From the NCBI RefSeq assembly GCF_900163665.1, contig NZ_FUIA01000004.1:1-64000 (forward strand): a stretch of 64,000 nucleotides of DNA. The letters run 5' to 3'. Both the position numbers and the translations under genes were made by a program. Shown here one piece after another: positions 7,908 to 17,417 of the stretch (position 1 is the stretch's first letter; each line of letters begins with the position of its first letter). The notes under the pieces were generated by a model. The model saw only the letters and a program-made list of their open reading frames with translations. It searched no databases and was not told where the DNA came from. Source of the DNA: Frigoribacterium sp. JB110. GTDB lineage: Bacteria; Actinomycetota; Actinomycetes; Actinomycetales; Microbacteriaceae.

Positions 7908-9218
7908 ATGTCGTCGCCGTGGCTCGTGCCCACCAGCGGATCGATCGAACGCGACGAGATCGAGCGCGCGTACGGGGCGCTCCTCGCCGGTGACGCCGCG
8001 GCGTCCGGGCTCGAGCGTGTGCGGCCCGTCGTGCGCGAATCGTGGACCCGCTCCGTCGACCGCAGGGTGCACGCGGAGGGCCTGCCGGAGCTCGAACTGA
8101 GCGGCGACGCGCTCGAGGCCTATCGCGCGGGGCATCCGCTCTCTGCCACGCTGTCGCTCATCCGGACCCTGCTGCTGCCGGGCGCGAGCGACGACGCCGG
8201 CGTGGTCGTGGCCGTCGGCGACGCAGCGGGTCGGCTGCTGTGGATCGAGGGCGACCGGATGCTGCGCAGCCGCGCAGGCGATATGGGCTTCGTCGAGGGG
8301 GCGAACTGGTCTGAGGAGCGCGTCGGCACCGCGGCTCCCGGCACGGCTCTCGCACTGGGGCGCTCGGTGCAGGTGCGCGGTGCCGAGCACTTCAATCGGT
8401 TCGTGCAGCCATGGTCGTGCACCGCGGCGCCCGTACGCGACCCGGAGACGGGGACGCTGCTGGGCGTGATCGACGTCACAGGCGGCAACGAGGCCGCCAG
8501 CGCACCCGCACAGATGCTCGTGGACGCGACCGCACGGGCGGTCGAGGGAGAGCTGCTCGTCGCTCGCTTGCGCGAGGGCTCGTCAGGGAAGAGAACCGGT
8601 CAGAGAGCATCCTCGACACCGTGCGCGACCCTGAGCGTGCTCGGACGCGACCGAGCAGTTCTGACCGTCCCCTCCGGCGACGCGGAGCACAGCGTCGAGC
8701 TCGGGCTGCGCCATGCCGAGATCGTGCTGATGCTCGCCACGCATCGCCAGGGCCTCACCGCGGAGCGACTGGCGGAGCTCGTCTACGGCGACCCCTCGGC
8801 GGTCGCGACGCTGCGCCCCGAGATGGTGCGGCTGCGTCGACTGCTGGCCGCGTCGGCTCCCGACCTCGTGCCGGAATCGCGCCCGTACCGGATCTCCGCC
8901 GTCGAGACCGACGCCCAGCAGATCCTCGCCCTGCTCGACCGTGGCGCCCACCGCGTCGCGCTCGCCGCCTTCCGCGGCGACGCGCTGCCAGACTCGGTCG
9001 CCCCCGGCGTCGAGGAGCTGCGCGAGCGCGTGCGCACCTCGCTGCGCGAGACGCTGCTCGGCGAAGCGGGCGTCGACGTGCTGCTGAGCTACCTCGACAC
9101 CGACGTCGGTGCCGACGACGCCGACGCCATGCGGCAGGTGCTCCGGATGCTGCCGCCGCGCTCCCCGCGCCGCGCCGGGCTGGTCGCTCGGCTCGAGAGC
9201 TTCGACCGACACGTCTGA
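7908..9218 (+). CDS. GAF-domain transcriptional regulator of the alcohol/aldehyde pathway
   Basis: The 436-residue protein begins with the RPVVRESWTRS segment that opens AcoR-like activators. It then has a GAF sensor region (about 75-205, with EGANWSEERVGTAAPGTAL) and a C-terminal winged-helix region (about 265-335, LRHAEIVLMLATHRQGLTAE). It lacks the sigma-54 AAA+ domain of true AcoR, as is usual for actinobacterial relatives found beside aldehyde dehydrogenase genes. The ATG at 7908 has a GAGGAAGGG site just upstream and was preferred over the earlier frame opening at 7872. It probably activates the aldehyde dehydrogenase and DUF779 genes in response to an alcohol or aldehyde ligand (inference). 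Confidence 0.85.
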   Translation: MSSPWLVPTSGSIERDEIERAYGALLAGDAAASGLERVRPVVRESWTRSVDRRVHAEGLPELELSGDALEAYRAGHPLSATLSLIRTLLLPGASDDAGVVVAVGDAAGRLLWIEGDRMLRSRAGDMGFVEGANWSEERVGTAAPGTALALGRSVQVRGAEHFNRFVQPWSCTAAPVRDPETGTLLGVIDVTGGNEAASAPAQMLVDATARAVEGELLVARLREGSSGKRTGQRASSTPCATLSVLGRDRAVLTVPSGDAEHSVELGLRHAEIVLMLATHRQGLTAERLAELVYGDPSAVATLRPEMVRLRRLLAASAPDLVPESRPYRISAVETDAQQILALLDRGAHRVALAAFRGDALPDSVAPGVEELRERVRTSLRETLLGEAGVDVLLSYLDTDVGADDADAMRQVLRMLPPRSPRRAGLVARLESFDRHV

Positions 9219-9399
9219 CCGCGTGGCCCTGCCACGTCGCGCTCTCCGGTGACCCGGGTCGACGACGACGCAGCCCGCGACGCGCTCCGGTCGCGTACCG
9301 CATCCGGCGCAATCCGATGCAACCTGCGCCGTCGTAGCTTGGCAGTGTCCGACGCGGGTACCCCCCCCCGCGAATGTCGCGCAGTCGAAGGAGACAGCC

Positions 9400-10923
<1,524 letters not shown>

Positions 10924-10934
10924 TCCGGATGCGC

Positions 10935-10964
10935 ATACCGGGGCGGTTCTATCCGCCCCGGTAT
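10935..10964. terminator. Perfect 12-bp intergenic hairpin
   Basis: ATACCGGGGCGG (10935-10946) is perfectly complementary to 10953-10964 around a 6-base loop, between the aldehyde dehydrogenase stop and the DUF779 gene. With no T tail it may attenuate rather than stop transcription, or protect the upstream mRNA end, leaving the DUF779 gene expressed at a lower level. Confidence 0.6.
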
Positions 10965-11016
10965 CGCTCCGCGGCGTTCTGCGGGACGATGAGGGAACCA
11001 CCGAAGGAGGTGCGGA

Positions 11017-11424
11017 ATGGGCGATCAGCTGAGCCGAGTCGCCGTGACCGACGAGGCCGCGGAGCTGCTGCGCACGCTCACGGAACAGCACGGTCCGCTG
11101 ATGTTCCACCAGTCAGGCGGCTGCTGCGACGGCTCGTCGCCGATGTGCTATCCGGTCGGGATGTTCGCCACCGGATCCGGCGACGTGCTGCTGGGGGAGA
11201 TCGACGCGGGCCTGGAGCAGCCGATCGAGGTGTACATGTCGCGGTCGCAGTTCGAGTACTGGAAGTACACCCACCTGACGATCGACGTCGTGGCGGGCCG
11301 CGGCGGCGGCTTCAGCGTGGAGGCGCCGACCGGCAAGAGGTTCCTGATCCGGTCGCGCCTGCTCGATGAGGCGGAGCTGGAGCACTTCGGGCTCGTGCCG
11401 TCCGACGCGCACGCCGGGGCCTGA
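11017..11424 (+). CDS. DUF779 family protein, aldehyde dehydrogenase companion
   Basis: The 135-residue protein belongs to DUF779, a small family almost always encoded next to acetaldehyde-type dehydrogenases. The hallmark is the cysteine-rich segment SGGCCDGSSPMCYP at about residues 35-48, which looks like a metal or thiol site; the rest is a beta-rich domain. The start has an AAGGAGG site 8 bases upstream. It probably supports maturation or function of the dehydrogenase just upstream, but no activity has been firmly shown as far as I know. It is convergent with the IclR gene. Confidence 0.9.
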   Translation: MGDQLSRVAVTDEAAELLRTLTEQHGPLMFHQSGGCCDGSSPMCYPVGMFATGSGDVLLGEIDAGLEQPIEVYMSRSQFEYWKYTHLTIDVVAGRGGGFSVEAPTGKRFLIRSRLLDEAELEHFGLVPSDAHAGA

Positions 11425-11453
11425 GCCCCGGACGCCGCGCATCCGGCCGCCCC

Positions 11454-12293
11454 TCAGCTGCGCCCGCCCCCGAGCCGGCGCGAGATCGCGCGGGCCGCCA
11501 TCGACAGCGCCGGCAGCACCGACTCCGGCGGGCAGCTGCCGCGCCGGATCGTCGCGCCGATCGCGGAGACGACACGGTCGGCCTGCCCGAACACGGGAAC
11601 CGCGATGGCGACGGCGCCCGTCGTGATCGCCTCGTCGACGATCGTGTATCCGGCGCTGCGGATGTCGCCGAGCCTGCGCCGCAGGTCGTCGCCGTCCGTG
11701 CAGGTCTTCGCCGTGAAACGACGCAGATCGCCGTCCAGCACCTCGTGCTGCACGTCGAGGGGAGCGTGCGCGAGCAGCACCTGCCCCGTCGCCGTGGCGT
11801 GCATCGGCCACCGCCCGCCGAACCGTGTCAGCACCGGTGCACCGCGGCGCGAGCGCAGCGACTCGACGTAGACGATGTCGGTGCCGTCTCGCACGGACAG
11901 CATCACGTCGGCGGCGATCGCGGAGTGCAGATCGCTGAGGTACGGCAGCGCGACCGTGCGCAGGCGCAACCCCTGCGGCTCGAGCGAACCGAGCTCGAGC
12001 ACGCGCAGGCCGATCGTGTACCTGCCGTCGTCACGCCGGTCGAGCGCGCCCCACTCCTTGAGCTCTCCCACCAGCCGGTGCGTCGTCGACAGACTCAGCC
12101 CCGCTCGGCGCGAGATCTCGCTGAGGGTGAGCACCAGGTGCTCCTGATCGAAGACATCGAGCACCGACAGCACGCGCTGAGCGGCGGTCGGTCGTTCCGC
12201 GCGCCGCGTGCGCACACGGGACTCTGCCGGCCTCATGCCCATCGGAATCGGCGGGGCGGAGACCTTCGGGGCGTCCAGGGTCATGGTCTTCAT
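11454..12293 (-). CDS. IclR family transcriptional regulator
   Basis: The 279-residue protein has a disordered 35-residue N-terminus, an IclR winged helix at about 38-95 (LTLSEISRRAGLSLSTTHRLV) and a GAF-like IclR effector domain to the end (GRWPMHATATGQVLLAHAPL and DEAITTGAVAIAVPVF are typical). IclR proteins bind short palindromes and respond to aromatic or carboxylate metabolites. It is divergent from the SDR at 12596, with a 302-base gap that holds a perfect 13-bp inverted repeat. It is the best candidate for controlling the 12.6-22.4 kb oxidation cluster. Confidence 0.92.
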   Translation of the reverse strand: MKTMTLDAPKVSAPPIPMGMRPAESRVRTRRAERPTAAQRVLSVLDVFDQEHLVLTLSEISRRAGLSLSTTHRLVGELKEWGALDRRDDGRYTIGLRVLELGSLEPQGLRLRTVALPYLSDLHSAIAADVMLSVRDGTDIVYVESLRSRRGAPVLTRFGGRWPMHATATGQVLLAHAPLDVQHEVLDGDLRRFTAKTCTDGDDLRRRLGDIRSAGYTIVDEAITTGAVAIAVPVFGQADRVVSAIGATIRRGSCPPESVLPALSMAARAISRRLGGGRS

Positions 12294-12461
12294 CGACCAG
12301 CCTCCTCAGCGTTGGGAGCACAGCGGCGTGCTCCTGGATCGACATTACGGCACCGAGTGCCAGAAGTGGCGTGACGCATACGCTAGCGAGCCGGAGCAGC
12401 GGTCGCAATGCTCGTCGGCGTCCTCGCTGCGCGATCCGCGGAACCGCGCGGCACGTCGCCA

Positions 12462-12492
12462 CCGCTTTCTTCCGTCACACGGAAGAAAGCGG
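12462..12492. promoter_or_regulatory. Putative IclR operator, perfect inverted repeat
   Basis: CCGCTTTCTTCCG (12462-12474) and its exact complement (12480-12492) flank a 5-base spacer in the IclR/SDR divergent region. A degenerate relative lies at 14633-14651 in the next divergent region of the cluster. The TTCCG/CGGAA half-sites suit IclR-type binding. Upstream, GGAGCAC/GTGCTCC at 12315-12334 is a weaker 7-bp repeat in the regulator leader. Nothing else notable is visible in the 302-base gap. Confidence 0.6.
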
Positions 12493-12595
12493 CAAGCGAG
12501 GCCCGGGGCGGCGCATATTTGCACGTGCGCCGCGGTGCCGGATGCCGGTGCGCGGTGACTGCGCGAACGGCGACGGAGATGAGAGAGGTGACGGC

Positions 12596-13444
12596 ATGGC
12601 GACCGACAACTGGGCGGCACAGACGACGGCGGACGAGTTGGCGACGACCGACGGCATCCGGATGGACGGCAAGGTCGCACTCGTAGCCGGCGGCGGCCTG
12701 AGCGGCCCGCTCGGCGGAGTCGGATTCTCGATCGCATGGCTCTGCGCCGCAGCCGGGGCCCGCGTGGCCGTCGTCGACCTCGATGGTGAGGCGGGGCGGC
12801 GTGCCGTCGAGGCGATCCGCGAAGCGGGAGGCGAGGCAGAGTGGTTCCCCGCCGACGTCACCGACTCCGCATCCGTCTCCGAGGCGGTCGGCAAGGCCGT
12901 CGACCGATTCGGCCGGCTCGACATCGTCGCCGACTCGATCGGCGGCGGGGGAGCGGTGCCCGCCTTCGACATCGACGACGACGAGTTCGACCGAGTGATG
13001 CAGCTGAACTTCCTCTCGGCGTGGCGCCTGATCAAGTTCGCCAAGCCCCATCTGCGCCCCGGCGGCTCGATCGTGACCGTCTCATCCGGAGCCACAGAGG
13101 GACGCGGCCCGACGATGCCCTACACGATCGCGAAGACCGCGCTCGAGAAGCTCACGGTGAGCGCCGCCTCCACGTTCGCTCCCGACGGCATCCGGGTCAA
13201 CGGCGTGCGCGTCGGCATGATCTGGGGAGCCTTCGCCGCCCGCGGCATGAGCGAGGAGCAGCGCGAACTGCGCCGCCAGAACGTCGCGCTGCAGACCGAG
13301 GGCAACGTGTGGGACATCGCCTCCGCTGCGTTCTTCCTGCTCAGCGACCGCGCCCGCTGGGTCTCCGGGCAGGTGCTCGCCGTCGACGGCGGCGGCTTCG
13401 CCATGAAGGCCGGTACCGGCGCGGCCGGCTCTGCGCCGAAGTGA
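12596..13444 (+). CDS. Short-chain dehydrogenase/reductase with altered glycine loop
   Basis: The 282-residue SDR keeps the YxxxK catalytic pair (PYTIAKTAL), the serine in VTVSSGATEG and a VVDLDG acidic residue that favours NAD over NADP. The dinucleotide loop is unusual: GGGLSGPLGGVGFSIA carries extra residues compared with TGxxxGIG, and the usual NNAG is replaced by SIGGGG. Such insertions are seen in SDRs with tightly held cofactor, including mycofactocin-associated ones, though I cannot assign it to that subfamily. The ATG at 12596 follows GAGAGAGG and is preferred over the upstream-open frame. It is the first + strand gene after the putative IclR operator. Confidence 0.85.
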   Translation: MATDNWAAQTTADELATTDGIRMDGKVALVAGGGLSGPLGGVGFSIAWLCAAAGARVAVVDLDGEAGRRAVEAIREAGGEAEWFPADVTDSASVSEAVGKAVDRFGRLDIVADSIGGGGAVPAFDIDDDEFDRVMQLNFLSAWRLIKFAKPHLRPGGSIVTVSSGATEGRGPTMPYTIAKTALEKLTVSAASTFAPDGIRVNGVRVGMIWGAFAARGMSEEQRELRRQNVALQTEGNVWDIASAAFFLLSDRARWVSGQVLAVDGGGFAMKAGTGAAGSAPK

Positions 13445-13465
13445 GTGGTCGAGTTCGGCGGTGAG

Positions 13466-13534
13466 CCGCGGCAGAATCCCCGAAATGATGCACAATCCGG
13501 CGGGTTCTGCCGCGGTTCGGCGATTCTGCCGGGG
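13466..13534. repeat. Inverted-repeat cluster between convergent SDR genes
   Basis: CCGCGGCAGAATCCC (13466-13480) pairs with GGGTTCTGCCGCGG (13502-13515), and a third related arm, GATTCTGCCGGGG, lies at 13522-13534. The rest of the 221-base gap contains a second GC-rich set (CGCGGGCAACACG and CGCGGGGCAACACG at about 13550-13591). The likely role is a two-way transcription stop between converging genes. Confidence 0.5.
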
Positions 13535-13665
13535 CTCGGAGCCGCGCCGCGCGGGCAACACGCCCCGCAGCGGCCCCGCGCGGGGCAACACGACTCACGG
13601 GCGGCCCCGCGCGCAGCCCGCTTGGAGCGGTGGGTGCGCGGACAGCGGAGCGCCGCGCCACGCTC

Positions 13666-14589
13666 TCAGGCGCCGCCGCGTACGTCCACGCCGTGCTGCG
13701 GCGACGGGCGCTCGCTCTCCGTGCGGTAGGCCCTGCCGTCGGTGAGGAAGGGGATGGCCCTGGCGCGGTCCTCGCTGATCGGCTCGTCGGGGAAGGCGTT
13801 CTCGATCGCCCTGTGGCGGTCGACCACCCCGGCCTTGAACTCCGGATGCGTGAGCAGGAACATGTCGCCGCGCAGCACCCCCTGCAGCACCCGCTCGCCC
13901 GCCTCGCGCGCCGACATGTACGGCTGCTTCTTGTCGAACCCGGGCCGCGACAGATCGGGCGTCGGGTACCCCGACTCGCCGTAGCGGGACGGCCTGCGCG
14001 CCGCGCCAGAGCCGATATTGCTGTGCACGGGTCCAGGGCAGTAGGCCGAGACGCCGATGCCGTCGCCGGCGAGCTCGATGCTCATCGACTCGCTCAGCGC
14101 GATGATCGCGGCCTTCGACATCGAGTAGAGCCCGGCGACGATCGGCATCAGCCCGCCCATCGAAGCCGTGTTCACGATATGGCCGCCGCGCCCGTGCGCG
14201 CGCATCTGCGGCAGGAACGCGAGGATGCCGTTGCCGACCCCCCGCACGTTCACGTCGACGATCCAGTCCCAGTCGGCGGCCGTCGCGGTTGCGACAGGCC
14301 CAGTCAGTCCGAGACCCGCATTGTTGATCAGGATGTCGACCCCGCCACGGCGTTCGTCGATCTCGCCGGCGAGGCGCTGCATCGCGTCCCTGTCGGTCAC
14401 GTCGACGCTCGCGAGTTCGACGGGCAGCCGTTCTGCCGCGAACTCCCGCTCCGTCTCGGCGAGATGCTCCTCCTTCCGCCCCGTGACGGTGACGAGTGCC
14501 CCTGCGCGCGCGAACGCGAGGGCGATTCCGCGGCCGATGCCGCTCGAGCCGCCGGTGACGACGACCACTTTGTTCTGCACATCCTTCAT
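13666..14589 (-). CDS. Short-chain dehydrogenase/reductase
   Basis: A classical SDR of 307 residues: TGGSSGIG cofactor loop, NNAGLGLTG, catalytic serine in NTASMGG and YSMSK catalytic pair, followed by a C-terminal extension (about 60 residues after PGPVHSNIG) that may cover the substrate. The substrate is unknown. I chose the ATG at 14589 because homology begins within a few residues; a GTG at 14616 would add nine residues. It is divergent from the first NDMA-type alcohol dehydrogenase and shares its control region. Confidence 0.88.
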   Translation of the reverse strand: MKDVQNKVVVVTGGSSGIGRGIALAFARAGALVTVTGRKEEHLAETEREFAAERLPVELASVDVTDRDAMQRLAGEIDERRGGVDILINNAGLGLTGPVATATAADWDWIVDVNVRGVGNGILAFLPQMRAHGRGGHIVNTASMGGLMPIVAGLYSMSKAAIIALSESMSIELAGDGIGVSAYCPGPVHSNIGSGAARRPSRYGESGYPTPDLSRPGFDKKQPYMSAREAGERVLQGVLRGDMFLLTHPEFKAGVVDRHRAIENAFPDEPISEDRARAIPFLTDGRAYRTESERPSPQHGVDVRGGA

Positions 14590-14632
14590 GAGGGCATCCG
14601 ACCGCGTCTGCGGCACTCATCCCACTTCTCTT

Positions 14633-14651
14633 CCGTCCGGCAGAAGGGACG
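14633..14651. promoter_or_regulatory. Second putative IclR-type operator
   Basis: The segment around CTTCTCTTCCGTCCGGCAGAAG is an imperfect inverted repeat between the divergent SDR and alcohol dehydrogenase genes. It shares TTCCGTC and the CGG/AGAAG arm with the perfect repeat at 12462-12492. A common regulator for both promoters is an inference. Confidence 0.4.
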
Positions 14652-14748
14652 CGCCGCCGGGATCATCCGGGATTCACTGTGGAACGAGCACGCGACGGAG
14701 CTGCCAGGACGAGGAAGTCCGAAGCTCCCCAGGCCGAGGAGAGGTTTG

Positions 14749-15906
14749 ATGAGCATCACTGCAGAGGCGCCGGAAGCGGTCGCCGCAGAGCCGAAACCGA
14801 TGACGACCCGCGCGGTCGTCTGCTACGAGGGCGGCCAGCCGTGGCAGCTCACGGAGCTCGAGCTCGACCCGCCTGGGCCCAAAGAGGTCCGCGTGAAGAT
14901 GATCGCGGCGGGCATGTGCCACTCGGACGACCACATCCAGAAGGGCGACGCCCCGATGCGGATGCCCGTCGTCGGCGGCCACGAGGGTGCAGGCATCGTC
15001 GAGTCGGTCGGCACGGGTGTGACCCGTACGAAGGTCGGCGACCACGTGGTGTTCTCCTTCATCCCCGCCTGCGGCAAATGCCGCTACTGCTCCACCGGCA
15101 GGCAGAACCTCTGCGACGAAGGCAAGAACGCCGGTACGGGCCAGTTCCCCGACGGCACCTTCCGCTTCCACAAGGACGGGGTCGACTACGGCGGGCTCTG
15201 CGTGCTCGGCACCTTCTCCGAGTACACGGTCGTCTCCGAGCACTCCGTGATTCCGATCCCGGATGAGATCCCCTTCGAGGTCGCGTGCCTGACCGGGTGC
15301 GCCGTGCCGACAGGGTGGGGGACGGCCGTGCACGCGGCGGGAGTCCGCGCCGGCCAGACGGTCGTCATCTACGGCGCCGGCGGCGTCGGCAGCAACGCCG
15401 TGCAGGGAGCAGCGCTCGCCGGGGCCGAACGCGTGATCGTCGTCGACCCCGTCGAGTTCAAGCGCGAGATGGCGATGGTCTTCGGCGCCACGCACACCTT
15501 CGCCACGGCGGAGGAGGCGCAGGAGTTCATCGTCGGCATCACATGGGGAAACCTCGCCGACCACGCGATCATCACGGTCAGCCAGCTGCACGACGAGGTC
15601 ATCGCCAGCGCGATCCAGGCCGTCGGCAAGACCGGCCAGGTCACGATCACGGCGGTCGGCCCCGGCAAGATCAGCGAGAACCCCGGCGCTCTGATCGGCT
15701 TCCAGCGCCGCATCCAGGGCGCGATCTTCGGCGGCTGCAACCCCCTGTTCGACGTGCCCCGTCTGATCAGCCTCTATCAGTCGGGAAAGCTCAAGCTCGA
15801 CGAGCTGGTCACGAACACCTACACGCTCGAGACCGTGAACGAGGGGTACCAGGACATGCTCGACGGCAAGAACATCCGCGGCGTCGTGAAGATCGCCGAG
15901 GCGTGA
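14749..15906 (+). CDS. NDMA-dependent (mycofactocin-type) alcohol dehydrogenase
   Basis: The 385-residue zinc MDR enzyme has catalytic ligands Cys57 (GMCHSDD) and His78 (GHEGAG), a structural zinc set Cys108/111/114/122 and a GAGGVGSNA Rossmann motif. The sequence (KDGVDYGGLCVLGTFSEY, FGGCNPLFDVPRL) matches the NDMA-dependent subgroup, in which NAD(H) stays bound and electrons leave through an external carrier, in Actinobacteria often mycofactocin. No mycofactocin biosynthesis gene is in this window. The ATG at 14749 has a GGAGAGG site. It heads an operon with an aldehyde dehydrogenase 12 bases downstream. Confidence 0.9.
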   Translation: MSITAEAPEAVAAEPKPMTTRAVVCYEGGQPWQLTELELDPPGPKEVRVKMIAAGMCHSDDHIQKGDAPMRMPVVGGHEGAGIVESVGTGVTRTKVGDHVVFSFIPACGKCRYCSTGRQNLCDEGKNAGTGQFPDGTFRFHKDGVDYGGLCVLGTFSEYTVVSEHSVIPIPDEIPFEVACLTGCAVPTGWGTAVHAAGVRAGQTVVIYGAGGVGSNAVQGAALAGAERVIVVDPVEFKREMAMVFGATHTFATAEEAQEFIVGITWGNLADHAIITVSQLHDEVIASAIQAVGKTGQVTITAVGPGKISENPGALIGFQRRIQGAIFGGCNPLFDVPRLISLYQSGKLKLDELVTNTYTLETVNEGYQDMLDGKNIRGVVKIAEA

Positions 15907-15918
15907 GAGAGGAACACC

Positions 15919-17406
15919 ATGACCATCATCGACACGGAGACCGTCGCCCCCTCCACGCTCGTCGTCGACGGCGCACAGCTCATCGACGGCGAGTGGGTGC
16001 CGTCGCACAGCGGCCGCACCATCGACGTCGCGAACCCCGCGAACGGCGAGGTGATCGCACGCATCCCGCGCAGCGACGCGGAGGACGTCGAGCAGGCCGT
16101 GCAGGCGGGCGAGCGCGCGTTCCCCGCCTGGCGCGACATGAACGCCACTGCCCGAGGCCGGCTGCTGTTCCGCTGGGCCGACCTGATCGAGCAGCACAGC
16201 GCTGCGCTCGACAGCCTCGAATCCCAGGAGGTCGGCCGACCCAGTTGGGGGCCGCCGCCGATGGCAGGCCAGCTGCGTTTCATCGCCGGCCAGACCGATA
16301 AAGTCCAGGGCGTCTCGCTCCCGACCTATTCGCCCGATGTCGTGGGCTACACGCTGCGTGAGCCGTTCGGCGTCGTCGGCGGCGTCATCCCGTGGAACGC
16401 GCCCGGCCCCATGTTCATCACCGAGGTGGGTGCCGCGATCGCCGCGGGCAACACGATCGTGATGAAGCCGGCGGAGGATGCGCCTCTCACACCGCTCGCC
16501 CTGGCGAAGCTGTCGCTCGAGGCGGGCATCCCGGCCGGCGTGATCAACGTCGTCACCGGCTACGGCGCTGAGGCGGGCGCCGCGATCCCCGCCCACCCGC
16601 GCATCCGCCGGATGGGCTTCACGGGCTCACCGCAGACGGGTCGCGCCATCATGGAGGCCTGCTCGCGCAACCTCACCCCGCTCCACCTCGAGCTCGGCGG
16701 CAAGTCACCGCAGGTGGTCTTCCCCGACGCCGACCTCGACGTCGCCGCCGCCGCGATCGCCACGGGCGTCACACTCAACACCGGACAGATCTGCGCCGCG
16801 GGCACCCGCGTCATCGTCGATCGCAGCATCCACGCCGAGGTCGTCGACAAGCTCGCCGACGCTATGACGAAGGTCACCGTCGGGCCGTGGCACCAGAAGG
16901 TGCAGATGGGGCCGCTGATCAACGGCAAGCAGCACGAGCGCGTCTGCGGCTTCATCGACATCGGCAAGGAGCAGGGTGCGACCCTCGTCACCGGCGGCGG
17001 GCGCCCGTCCGGCACCGATTTCGACGGAGGCTGGTTCGTCGAGCCGACGCTGTTCGACGATGTGACCCCCGACATGCGCATCGCGCAGGAGGAGATCTTC
17101 GGTCCCGTGCTCTCGGTCATCCCGGTCGACGGCGAAGCCGAGGCGATCGAGGTCGCCAACGGGGTCGACTACGGCCTGGTCGCCTCGGTCTGGACGCGCG
17201 ACGTCGGAACGGCGGTCCGGATGACCAGGGCGCTGCAGGCGGGCCAGGTCGGTGTGAACAACGCCCTCGGCGCCGGGGTCATCGGCGGGCCGTTCGGCGG
17301 CTACAAGAACAGCGGTTTCGGCCGCACCATGGGCGCCGACGCAGTCCTCGAGTGGACACAGGTCAAGACCGTCTCGATGCGGGAAGCCCCGCTGCCCCGC
17401 TTCTGA
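15919..17406 (+). CDS. Aldehyde dehydrogenase
   Basis: The 495-residue member of the superfamily has catalytic Cys292 (NTGQICAAGTR), Glu258 (LELGGKSPQ), an IPWNAPGP cofactor segment and the C-terminal FGGYKNSGFGR. It would oxidise the aldehyde made by the flanking NDMA-type alcohol dehydrogenases to a carboxylic acid. It is only distantly like the ExaC-type enzyme at 9400, so the two probably serve different aldehydes. Spacing of 12 bases on each side shows co-transcription. Confidence 0.94.
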   Translation: MTIIDTETVAPSTLVVDGAQLIDGEWVPSHSGRTIDVANPANGEVIARIPRSDAEDVEQAVQAGERAFPAWRDMNATARGRLLFRWADLIEQHSAALDSLESQEVGRPSWGPPPMAGQLRFIAGQTDKVQGVSLPTYSPDVVGYTLREPFGVVGGVIPWNAPGPMFITEVGAAIAAGNTIVMKPAEDAPLTPLALAKLSLEAGIPAGVINVVTGYGAEAGAAIPAHPRIRRMGFTGSPQTGRAIMEACSRNLTPLHLELGGKSPQVVFPDADLDVAAAAIATGVTLNTGQICAAGTRVIVDRSIHAEVVDKLADAMTKVTVGPWHQKVQMGPLINGKQHERVCGFIDIGKEQGATLVTGGGRPSGTDFDGGWFVEPTLFDDVTPDMRIAQEEIFGPVLSVIPVDGEAEAIEVANGVDYGLVASVWTRDVGTAVRMTRALQAGQVGVNNALGAGVIGGPFGGYKNSGFGRTMGADAVLEWTQVKTVSMREAPLPRF

Positions 17407-17417
17407 GGAGAACCGAC

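Noticed and set aside
13630..14748. Upstream in-frame extension of the first NDMA-type alcohol dehydrogenase, over 370 codons
   Set aside because: It is antisense to a well-supported SDR, has no family similarity, and a good ribosome site marks the ATG at 14749.
14674..16596. A 640-codon minus-strand frame opposite the dehydrogenase genes
   Set aside because: It is the shadow of the alcohol and aldehyde dehydrogenase genes; composition is biased and there are no domains.
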